A DNA stretch of 5,384 nt from Caldilineaceae bacterium (GTDB lineage: Bacteria; Chloroflexota; Anaerolineae; Caldilineales; Caldilineaceae), in assembly GCA_024643705.1 (NCBI GenBank), contig JAHEML010000321.1, forward strand, positions 1 to 5,384, given 5' to 3'. A model generated the notes under the pieces. That model was not told where the DNA came from. It did not search any database and worked only from the letters and a program-made list of their open reading frames with translations. The position numbers were made by a program, and so were the translations under genes. Numbering within the stretch: position 1 is the first letter of the stretch; every line of letters begins with the position of its first letter. Positions 1 through 5,384 of this stretch are shown piece after piece.

Positions 1-2572
1 TGTCTGGACTGAAGGCCACCTGCTCGACTGCCCCTCGATGGCCGCTGAACACCCGAAGCGGCTCAGGCTTCTGCTGTGAGACGATACTATCCATCGCCCA
101 AAGTTGAATGGTGCCATCTGCACCGCCGCTGGCCAGAATCTGCCCGTCTGGGCTGAAGTCCAGGGCATAGACGGCTGACGAATGGGCGCGCCAGACCGCC
201 ACCGGCTGGGCCGAGTCCACCAGCCAGAGTCGGATCTTGCCGTCACTCGTGCCCGCGCCAAAATAGCGACCGTCCGCGCTGTAGGCCGCGGCCCAAACAA
301 ACCCAAAAGCTTCGGAAAAACGCGTGCCCGATAGATCGGCCTCGCTGAAATTCACCGAACGCAGAAAATGGCCCTGGGTATCTGCTTGCCAGATACTAAG
401 ACCGGAGAAATCAAATCCGGTGATGTCAATTTTCATGCGCAGGAGCAGATTGAGTAGATTGCCCGCGGCATATCCCTTGGGCATGCCAGTCTCTGCACGT
501 AGCTCCGCCAGCCACTGATGGACGGACGCCCGAATGGTGGTAAGGGGGGCGTTGGCCAGAAGATGCTCTGCAATGGGATCGAGAAAGAGACGGCCCTGGC
601 TTTGGCGGACGTAGTCTGGGGCGTCGGTATGCTGAAGGGCAAAACGGTTGGTGACTGTCAAGCGACCGGTTGGGCCATCTCGCCTGGCCTGGCCGGAAGG
701 CATCAGCTCTTGACAGATGGTATCGAGCAGCCGTTCGCTCAGGTATTCGCTGATCACATTTTGCAGGGAGAAGCCGCTGGCCGTTCTCTCCAACAGGGAG
801 CGCTGCCGCAGGGCTTGTAGCGCCTCGACGATTCCCCCCTGGTTTGGCTTCTGAACAAGGAACATTTGGATGTCAGAGGGCATCATTGGCTGACGAGCCA
901 CCGCCAGCCAATATAACACCTCCTGCTCCAAAGGGGTCAGGCGGCCAATCTGCTGGTCCAACACATCCCGGATGTCATCAAAGATGGGCATTTCCTCAAC
1001 AAGAAAGCTATCGACTTCGCCAAAATAGAGATCCCGGATCGTATGGGCCAGCAGATTGAGCGCCAGGGGGTTGCCCGAATAGCGGTCGGTCAAGTCTACC
1101 GCCACCGCGGGGGTTATGGTCAACCCATGGGCGGCCAGAATTTCCTGAGAGGTCTGGCTGGAAAGTGGGGGCAGGTTCAGAGAACGCACCTGCTCGGTCC
1201 GTCGCTCCAGTTGGACCATGGGTTTGGGCCATTCCCGGCTGGTGACGAGCAGGCAACTGGGATGCTCAAATTCGCCCAGGTATCGGAGCAACTGCCCATA
1301 ATCCTCGTATCCGGGCCGGAAACGACCGGCGGCATCTTCCCGCAGGATGGTTTCCATGTTGTCCAATATCAGCAAACAGCGACGCTGACGCAGAAAGTCC
1401 AGGAGCAGGGCGAGCAGTTGGTCCAGATCCGTCGGCAGATTGCTCAAGGGTGATCCCGCCAACCGATCCAGGAGAACGGGCAGCAGATCAGTTAAGGGGG
1501 GCGCGTTGATCAACGAACGCCAGATGACCGCATCGAAATGGCCGGAGAGCCGCCGAGCTGTATGCGCAGCCAGGGTAGATTTACCCGCGCCACCCATGCC
1601 CAGCAGAGTGATCACCTGGATTTGCTCCTGGACAATCCACTCTTGAAGCTGCTCGAACTCTCTCTTTCGGCCCAGAAAGAGACCGACCAGGGGCGCTTCG
1701 CTCCAATCCTGGGCCGAGGGAGGTTGGGACAGCAAATCAGCGAGAGGAAGAGGCGACGAGGTGTCAACGGCCAAATCGCTGGTGGAGAATTCTCCGGCTG
1801 TAATTTCCTGAATCAGGGAGAGGGTCAGTGGGTCTGGCTCCACGCCCAGATCGGTCCGCAGGAGTTGGGACAGGCTATTGAACTGGGCCAGGGCCTGGTT
1901 GGTCATGCCCATGCGGGCCAACAGCCGGATCACCTGGCGGTGAGCCTCCTCCCGATAGGGGTCCAGGGCCAGCAGACGGACGGCAGTCTCGTGGGCCTGG
2001 GTGATCTGCCCCTGAGCTTCCAGAATGGCGACCCGTTTGTCGAAGGCGTAGATGGCCCGGTGGTGGAGATACTCCCGGCGCAGCATCAGCCATTCCTCGA
2101 AGGGCTGAGCATCCCCCAGGTTGAAACCGGGCAACAATTCGCCGTTATAGAGCGCAGTGGCTTGGGCCAAATGGGCGGCGCAGGTGGAGCAGGCTGTCAA
2201 AGATGTGTGGTTGTGGCCGGCAACGGCATCAACTGCCTGCTGAAAGACCAGAACGTCCACCTGCGCATGGGCGGCATTGAACCGAATGGACTGGCGGGTG
2301 ACGGTCAGCAGATTTTCACTGAGGTTCGGGGCTGCGGCATCCAAGGTACGACGCAGACGATGCAGGGTATTGCGAAGATTGGTGCGGGCTGCCTGGTCGG
2401 GCAGTTCAGGCCAAAGCAGGGCGGCCAGAGCACTGCGGCTTCTGGCCTGGTGGGCCTCAGTCACCAAATAGGCAAAGAGCGCCCTGGTCTTGTCGGTCGG
2501 GAAATCTGCCACAGAACGACCATCAACAGTGATAGCAAACGTTCCCAAGAGTTCAACTTGAATCGCACTCAT
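1..2572 (-). CDS. AfsR-like SARP (BTAD) / NB-ARC STAND ATPase / WD40 regulator, partial at C-terminus
   Basis: Predicted cytoplasmic transcriptional regulator. The 857 visible codons are uninterrupted and the gene continues past position 1. Domains in order: OmpR-like winged helix about 5-78 (LLGTF at 8-12, TDKTRALFAYL from 26, LLWPELPD at 52-59, NLRNTLHRLRR at 65-75); BTAD helical-repeat domain about 104-255 (ending TDLGVEPDPLT); NB-ARC with Walker A GMGGAGKST at 325-333 (K331), Walker B LLILDN with D404, sensor-like VTSRE with R446, and SGNPLAL at 499-505 in the GLPL position; an arm region with FSLQNVISEY at 601-610; a pentapeptide-like link about 719-755; then WD40 blades from about 756 (DGKIRLW, DGTIQLW), the third cut by the edge. 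Known SARP-STAND proteins bind DNA by the winged helix and switch with ATP. The ATG start is chosen because the winged helix begins at once after it. No clear Shine-Dalgarno precedes it. The inducing signal and target promoters are unknown. Confidence 0.93.
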   Translation of the reverse strand, partial: MSAIQVELLGTFAITVDGRSVADFPTDKTRALFAYLVTEAHQARSRSALAALLWPELPDQAARTNLRNTLHRLRRTLDAAAPNLSENLLTVTRQSIRFNAAHAQVDVLVFQQAVDAVAGHNHTSLTACSTCAAHLAQATALYNGELLPGFNLGDAQPFEEWLMLRREYLHHRAIYAFDKRVAILEAQGQITQAHETAVRLLALDPYREEAHRQVIRLLARMGMTNQALAQFNSLSQLLRTDLGVEPDPLTLSLIQEITAGEFSTSDLAVDTSSPLPLADLLSQPPSAQDWSEAPLVGLFLGRKREFEQLQEWIVQEQIQVITLLGMGGAGKSTLAAHTARRLSGHFDAVIWRSLINAPPLTDLLPVLLDRLAGSPLSNLPTDLDQLLALLLDFLRQRRCLLILDNMETILREDAAGRFRPGYEDYGQLLRYLGEFEHPSCLLVTSREWPKPMVQLERRTEQVRSLNLPPLSSQTSQEILAAHGLTITPAVAVDLTDRYSGNPLALNLLAHTIRDLYFGEVDSFLVEEMPIFDDIRDVLDQQIGRLTPLEQEVLYWLAVARQPMMPSDIQMFLVQKPNQGGIVEALQALRQRSLLERTASGFSLQNVISEYLSERLLDTICQELMPSGQARRDGPTGRLTVTNRFALQHTDAPDYVRQSQGRLFLDPIAEHLLANAPLTTIRASVHQWLAELRAETGMPKGYAAGNLLNLLLRMKIDITGFDFSGLSIWQADTQGHFLRSVNFSEADLSGTRFSEAFGFVWAAAYSADGRYFGAGTSDGKIRLWLVDSAQPVAVWRAHSSAVYALDFSPDGQILASGGADGTIQLWAMDSIVSQQKPEPLRVFSGHRGAVEQVAFSPD

Positions 2573-2611
2573 GTTCCAACCAGAGAACTGCAATAGAGAG
2601 AAAAAGCTGAG

Positions 2612-2635
2612 ACACGGATTGGGATCACACGGGTT
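2612..2635 (-). repeat. Short direct repeat in the regulator leader, possible operator
   Basis: On the minus strand, AACCCGTGT (2635-2627) and AATCCGTGT (2620-2612) are 8/9 identical with a 15-base start-to-start period. They lie just downstream of the predicted transcription start. SARP-family proteins typically bind short direct repeats, so autoregulation is conceivable. However, 15 bases is not the usual 11 or 22 spacing, and a 9-base match can arise by chance. Confidence 0.3.
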
Positions 2636-2650
2636 GAGATCATAACGGGC

Positions 2651-2659
2651 ATTATATCA
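2651..2659 (-). promoter_or_regulatory. Extended -10 promoter for the regulator gene
   Basis: Read on the minus strand, this is TGATATAAT: a perfect TATAAT hexamer preceded by TGn, the extended -10 form that needs little -35 contact. No convincing TTGACA lies 16-18 bases further upstream, which fits an extended -10 class. Transcription would begin near position 2644 and give a leader of about 70 bases before the ATG at 2572. Position and orientation match the minus-strand regulator. The call rests on motif match only. Confidence 0.6.
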
Positions 2660-2796
2660 GACCGCAACCATAGGACGGACATTCAATCTGCCAGAATCCA
2701 AACGCCTTCCCAGTTCCTCCCCGGAAAATGTGCATCCCAAGCTCGGTCAAAATTGAAGAAAGTGACAATTTAGTACCCAGTAAATAAAGTCGTGTG

Positions 2797-2826
2797 GAAT
2801 TTCGTAGGCGTGGCTTGTAGCAGCGC
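2797..2826 (+). repeat. REP-like palindromic unit A
   Basis: The unit opens with GAATTTCGTAGG and continues into a hairpin, GCGTGGCT-TGT-AGCAGCGC (2808-2826), with one G:T and one mismatched pair. A similar unit occurs at 2878-2908 on the opposite strand with the same head-plus-hairpin layout. This resembles short extragenic palindromic repeats found in many copies in bacterial genomes. Copy number cannot be seen in this window. Confidence 0.45.
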
Positions 2827-2877
2827 AAGCATACAGCCCCATTATTTTCACGAGAATCGAGAGCATCCCTGCCAGTT

Positions 2878-2908
2878 GTGCGGTTAAAAACCGTACCTAC
2901 AAAAATTC
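2878..2908 (-). repeat. REP-like palindromic unit B, inverted relative to unit A
   Basis: Read on the minus strand, the unit begins GAATTTTTGTAGG and ends in a hairpin formed by 2878-2885 (GTGCGGTT on plus) and 2889-2896 (AACCGTAC), three-base loop, one G:T pair. It aligns with unit A through the GAATTT and GTAGG blocks, and at 10 of 18 positions after them; most differences are transitions and the hairpin is retained. The two units face each other 51 bases apart. Confidence 0.45.
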
Positions 2909-2991
2909 AACTTACGGTTTATCTAATCCACTGTTGATGCGTTCTTGGTACGATAGGGTGCTATCTTGTCAGTCATGTAGACGATCCAAAC

Positions 2992-3030
2992 AGCAAAATG
3001 CCAAATAGCAAAATGCCAAATAGCAAAATG
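2992..3030. repeat. 15-base tandem repeat, about 2.6 copies
   Basis: Unit AGCAAAATGCCAAAT occurs at 2992-3006 and 3007-3021, exactly conserved, followed by the first nine bases again at 3022-3030. Inside the unit there is a sub-period of 7 and 8 bases (CAAAATG then CCAAATAG), and the preceding CCAAACAG (2986-2993) looks like a further degenerate sub-copy. The array ends 35 bases before the GTG of the small gene, so it probably lies in its promoter or leader. Copy number could vary by slippage. Confidence 0.85.
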
Positions 3031-3054
3031 CTGCTCCAATGTCCATATTCATGC

Positions 3055-3060
3055 GGAGAT
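3055..3060 (+). promoter_or_regulatory. Ribosome binding site deciding the GTG start at 3066
   Basis: GGAGAT precedes GTG with seven bases between GGAG and the start codon. An in-frame TAA at 3060-3062 overlaps the last base of this site, so no start further upstream is possible in this frame and GTG is the first available initiator. Confidence 0.65.
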
Positions 3061-3065
3061 AACCC

Positions 3066-3326
3066 GTGCCCAATGCACTCACGGACCACCAAATCGACAC
3101 CTACAGCTCCTTTTTGGTCCGCCTGTGGCAAGACGCGCCGGATGGTCCTTGGCGGGTATCGACCCAATCGGTGCGAACCGGGGAAGTGATGCGCTTCGCC
3201 ACAATCCATGATTTCTACAACTTCATGCGCGTTGAGATATGTCAACCAGCCCGGGTCGCTCCGCTTCCTGTGCGGACCCGCGGGGAGGGTTCTGCGTCCA
3301 CAGACGAGACCTCCAAGCACGATTAG
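3066..3326 (+). CDS. Small uncharacterised protein with an LWQDAPDGPWR motif
   Basis: 86 residues, GTG start, TAG stop. Function unknown. Residues 12-57 read like a compact two-part fold: an amphipathic segment (TYSSFLVRLWQDAP, 12-25), GPWRVSTQSVRTGEVMRF (27-44, strand-turn-strand-like with RTGE at the turn) and a helix (IHDFYNFMRVEI, 47-58). I recall similar small proteins with an LWR-D-P-GPWRASL pattern, a TGE turn and an F-x-x-L helix as common hypothetical genes in Chloroflexota, often beside large multidomain genes; that is memory, not a search. The tail from about residue 60 is Pro/Arg then Ser/Thr/Asp rich and probably disordered. There is no signal peptide or membrane segment, so it should be cytoplasmic. 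It lies 86 bases upstream of the secreted-protein gene on the same strand and may be cotranscribed with it. Confidence 0.72.
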   Translation: MPNALTDHQIDTYSSFLVRLWQDAPDGPWRVSTQSVRTGEVMRFATIHDFYNFMRVEICQPARVAPLPVRTRGEGSASTDETSKHD

Positions 3327-3359
3327 TCCACCGGAATCAACTATCTGTGACAGTCAGAA

Positions 3360-3390
3360 GTTCGACGTCTTCGACCCGAACCTTCTTTTT
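3360..3390 (+). terminator. Weak hairpin plus T-rich tract between the two plus-strand genes
   Basis: GTTCG (3360-3364) can pair with CGAAC (3377-3381), with an inner GTC-TTC-GAC stem (3367-3375) and a small asymmetric internal loop, followed by CTTCTTTTT. This resembles an attenuator or intrinsic terminator but the stem is short and interrupted. If real, it would lower expression of the secreted-protein gene relative to the small gene. Confidence 0.2.
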
Positions 3391-3400
3391 CTCTTTCATC

Positions 3401-3406
3401 AGGAGA
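3401..3406 (+). promoter_or_regulatory. Ribosome binding site deciding the TTG start at 3413
   Basis: AGGAGA, with six bases before TTG, is a near-ideal Shine-Dalgarno and the strongest in the window. It selects TTG over the in-frame ATG at 3437. The TTG start also supplies the Lys-Lys-His n-region of the secretion signal, which the later ATG would remove. Confidence 0.8.
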
Positions 3407-3412
3407 TCTACC

Positions 3413-5384
3413 TTGAAAAAGCATATTCATCCCCTCATGTATGCAGGATTGATTCTTGTGGGTTTGACCCTTCTCTCGTTTCTACCCAGCCGGGTGGCGA
3501 TTTCGGCCCCCACGGTGGAATCTCCCAAGCAGCAGGTGCAGAACGCCTGGCGGCTGGCTGGGCACAGCGGCCAATACAGCTATCGCACCGATGTGTTGCA
3601 GACCAAACACCCCACCTTGCAACTGGAAAATGTGGGCCGCAGTGCGCGCACGGAACGCTTTGTGCTGGAAGGACAGATGGACGCGCCCGCGGAACGGATG
3701 ACGATGCAGCTGACTGCTGCCAACCAGCAGCCGGTGCAGATCAAGCTGGAGAATGGGATTGGCTACGGGCGCTTGAGCGACAACGACCCCTGGACGAAAA
3801 CCGAGCTCGCCACCGACCTCTTCGCGCCGGGCGGCGACCCCATGGGTTTCTTGCACGCGGCCGAGAATATCCAGGAAATCGGGGCCAGTGATAGCGACAG
3901 TCAATACCCGGATGGATTGCTGCCCGTCGCCTTGACCAACTCGATCACCCGCTACCGCTTTGATATGAACGGGCCGAAATATGCCCAGTTCATGCGCACC
4001 CAGATGGAGGACTATCTGCGCAGCCAGGGCGACCTGCCCGCAGGGATCACCCTGCAAACCGCGCAAAAGTATACGGATATGACCGGCAGTGGCGAAATCT
4101 GGGTCAACCAAAGCGGCCTGCCCATGCGTCAGGTGATGCACTTGGCGTTCCCCGCCGAAACCGGTGCGATGGAGTGGGTGGAAGCGGAGATCACCACCAA
4201 TTTCTCGGCCTGGGCAGTACCCGAAAAAGGGCAGCTGGCCCTGGACTGGAACCAGCCCGGTGCGACGGCTGTTGCGCTGATGGGCGCAGTAGGGATCACA
4301 CCCAACGCTGCCCAGGAGATGGGATTCAACCTGGGCGCGCTACTGCTGATCCTGGCGTTGGTGGGCGTCAGCATCCGCAACCGGGGCAGTCTGCGTGTGC
4401 GCCAGGTGGTCTATCTCGCCGTCATCATCTCCATGGTGGTGGTGCCATTGCTCCAATCCACCCAGACGGCCAGCGCCTATGACCGGCTGGCAGCACGCCA
4501 GGAAAAGGCGGTCAACGCGCAGCCATCTGCGCTAAGCTCGTCTGTGGTAAACTCGGAAGGTATCGCCTTCAATCCCCGCACCAACCCCCTGGCTGATGCA
4601 CAGACAGCAGGTGTCACATCCTCCATAGAAAACGCCGCCCAGAGGGGAGATTTCTCCTCCGTCGTCGCGCGTCCTGCATCCCTTGTCAACGCGCAGTCCG
4701 CCTGCGTGATCACCGCGTCCAGCGACTGCGACGGCGATGGCTTGACCGACAACGTGGAGATCTACGAGCTGGGCACGGACATCGAAAAGGTTGACACCGA
4801 CGGCGACGGCATCAGCGATGGCCGGGAGGTGGCGCCCTTCCAGTGGTTTGGAACTTGGTATCTGGACCCGTTGAAAGCCGACAGCAACGGCGACGGCATC
4901 GATGACGGCGAAGAGTGTTCGACCCGGGCCGATGTCGACGGCAATACGCTGGTCGCTATCGACGACTACCCCTGTCTGGATCGGGATATGGACGAGATCC
5001 CCGATGTCTACGATTTTGACAACGACGGCGACGGCGTACCCGACAACGCAGACCTCAGCCCCAACGACGTACAGATAGTCGAGGACAATCAACGCTTCAA
5101 ATTGAACATGACCGGCATCCAGGCTGACAAGGATATTTTGGTCGATCTGCAGGTGCGCCCCCAAGACGACAGCCACCTTTGGTGGAGCAACAGCATCCTC
5201 AACTGGCCGGACGGCGACAACCGGGGCCAGTTGCAGCGCATGACGGCCGATGTGCTGGGCAGCGGCGACGGCGATATCCAGCTCATGCCCATGCTGGAGA
5301 TCACCATCCCCTATTCCCCAACCAACCCGGCAGCGGGCTTGCCGGTCACCGGCACACCGACGATCACGGCCACGACACCCATTT
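3413..5384 (+). CDS. Large secreted/surface protein with membrane hairpin and thrombospondin type 3 calcium-binding repeats, partial at C-terminus
   Basis: 657 codons visible, open through the right edge; TTG start. Order: basic n-region (MKKH) and hydrophobic core 8-24, a Sec signal or anchor with possible cleavage after A32; beta-rich module about 45-268 (GQYSYRTDVLQ, RFVLEGQMD, YRFDMNGPKYAQFM, GSGEIWVNQSGLPMRQ), reminiscent of LolA/LppX-like lipoprotein folds but not firmly assigned; transmembrane segments 304-321 and 332-348 joined by an Arg-rich loop (R322, R324, R328, R330); Ala-Ser-Ala 353-355; a low-complexity linker to about 430; thrombospondin type 3-like Asp repeats at 438-446, 461-469, 490-498, 523-531 (degenerate) and 534-544; then an unrecognised module from about 550 with a Thr/Pro-rich stretch at the edge. 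The Asp repeats should bind calcium outside the cell. Positive-inside topology puts both soluble parts outside. Substrate and partners are unknown; adhesion or toxin-delivery roles are possible but unsupported. Confidence 0.88.
   Translation, partial: MKKHIHPLMYAGLILVGLTLLSFLPSRVAISAPTVESPKQQVQNAWRLAGHSGQYSYRTDVLQTKHPTLQLENVGRSARTERFVLEGQMDAPAERMTMQLTAANQQPVQIKLENGIGYGRLSDNDPWTKTELATDLFAPGGDPMGFLHAAENIQEIGASDSDSQYPDGLLPVALTNSITRYRFDMNGPKYAQFMRTQMEDYLRSQGDLPAGITLQTAQKYTDMTGSGEIWVNQSGLPMRQVMHLAFPAETGAMEWVEAEITTNFSAWAVPEKGQLALDWNQPGATAVALMGAVGITPNAAQEMGFNLGALLLILALVGVSIRNRGSLRVRQVVYLAVIISMVVVPLLQSTQTASAYDRLAARQEKAVNAQPSALSSSVVNSEGIAFNPRTNPLADAQTAGVTSSIENAAQRGDFSSVVARPASLVNAQSACVITASSDCDGDGLTDNVEIYELGTDIEKVDTDGDGISDGREVAPFQWFGTWYLDPLKADSNGDGIDDGEECSTRADVDGNTLVAIDDYPCLDRDMDEIPDVYDFDNDGDGVPDNADLSPNDVQIVEDNQRFKLNMTGIQADKDILVDLQVRPQDDSHLWWSNSILNWPDGDNRGQLQRMTADVLGSGDGDIQLMPMLEITIPYSPTNPAAGLPVTGTPTITATTPI

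Larger units (their letters stand above)
2573..3065. other. Intergenic region between divergent genes
   Basis: About 490 bases with no convincing gene. It contains the regulator promoter and leader (2573-2659), a stretch at 2660-2796 in which I recognise nothing, two REP-like hairpin units (2797-2826 and 2878-2908), a second inverted repeat overlapping the latter (2888-2895 with 2913-2920), a small GATAG/CTATC inverted repeat at 2952-2965, and a tandem repeat at 2992-3030. Base composition is noticeably more AT-rich than the flanking genes. I could not identify a convincing plus-strand -35/-10 pair, although one must drive the gene at 3066. TCTAAT at 2922-2927 is the closest -10 match and has no good -35. 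Confidence 0.7.

Noticed and set aside
1..2572. Possible anti-phage STAND (Avs-like) defence protein
   Set aside because: The N-terminus is a clear DNA-binding winged helix plus BTAD rather than a nuclease, protease or other toxic effector, so a transcriptional regulator is the better reading.
1538..2596. Plus-strand open frame of 352 codons
   Set aside because: It is exactly antisense to the regulator's winged-helix, BTAD and start of NB-ARC coding sequence, has no recognisable motif, and such frames arise from the GC-rich codon use of the true gene.
2700..2745. C-rich stretch with CCCAAGCTC reminiscent of dispersed repeats in related genomes
   Set aside because: No second copy or symmetrical arms can be seen in this window, so I cannot support a repeat call.
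2998..3189. Plus-strand frame starting in the tandem repeat (MPNSK repeats)
   Set aside because: Its several ATG codons come from the repeat unit, no ribosome binding site precedes them, and it overlaps the small gene in another frame.
2973..3320. Minus-strand frame ending in a repeated LLFGI hydrophobic tail
   Set aside because: The tail is only the tandem repeat read in one frame, and the rest is antisense to the better supported GTG-started small gene. It looks like a membrane segment by accident of the repeat sequence.
3208..3891. Plus-strand frame of 227 codons overlapping the start of the secreted protein
   Set aside because: It is in a different frame from the signal-peptide-containing gene and its translation has no domain character. 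The TTG-started frame has the ribosome binding site and continues to the window edge.
3482..4141. Minus-strand open frame of 219 codons
   Set aside because: It lies antisense to the N-terminal module of the secreted protein, whose frame has a strong ribosome binding site, a signal peptide and recognisable architecture. Its translation is low-complexity with no family resemblance.
4532..5176. Minus-strand open frame of 214 codons rich in Val, Ile and Asp
   Set aside because: Its composition is the mirror of the Asp/Gly codons of the calcium-binding repeats on the plus strand (GAC read as GTC), so it is a shadow.

Overview
The window looks like chromosomal DNA of a Chloroflexota-type bacterium (Caldilinea/Anaerolinea-like lineages are the best fit). 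This is inferred from family resemblance, not from a search. Pointers are a SARP/BTAD regulator fused to an NB-ARC ATPase, a pentapeptide-like linker and WD40 repeats; a tiny 'LWxDxPxGPWR' protein; and a large secreted protein of a type I associate with that phylum. Coding DNA is GC-rich, while the main intergenic region is visibly more AT-rich.

Layout. Positions 1-2572 (minus strand) hold the first 857 codons of the regulator; its C-terminus lies beyond the left edge. Positions 2573-3065 are a roughly 490-base intergenic region. It holds a good extended -10 promoter for the regulator, a short direct repeat in the regulator's leader, two REP-like hairpin units in inverted orientation, and a 15-base tandem repeat. 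Positions 3066-3326 (plus strand) hold a GTG-started 86-residue protein. After an 86-base gap, a TTG-started gene with a strong ribosome binding site runs off the right edge (3413-5384, 657 codons visible).

The right-hand protein is built as a secretion signal, a beta-rich extracytoplasmic module, a transmembrane hairpin, an Ala-Ser-Ala signal-peptidase-like site, thrombospondin type 3 calcium-binding repeats, and then an unrecognised beta-rich module. The internal signal-like segment is the most unusual point in the window.

How they may work together (inference): the STAND regulator would integrate a signal through its NTPase/WD40 part and bind DNA through its winged helix. Its divergent position makes the small gene plus the surface protein candidate targets, but nothing in the sequence proves this. 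I see no tRNA, rRNA, CRISPR array, transposase or attachment site.
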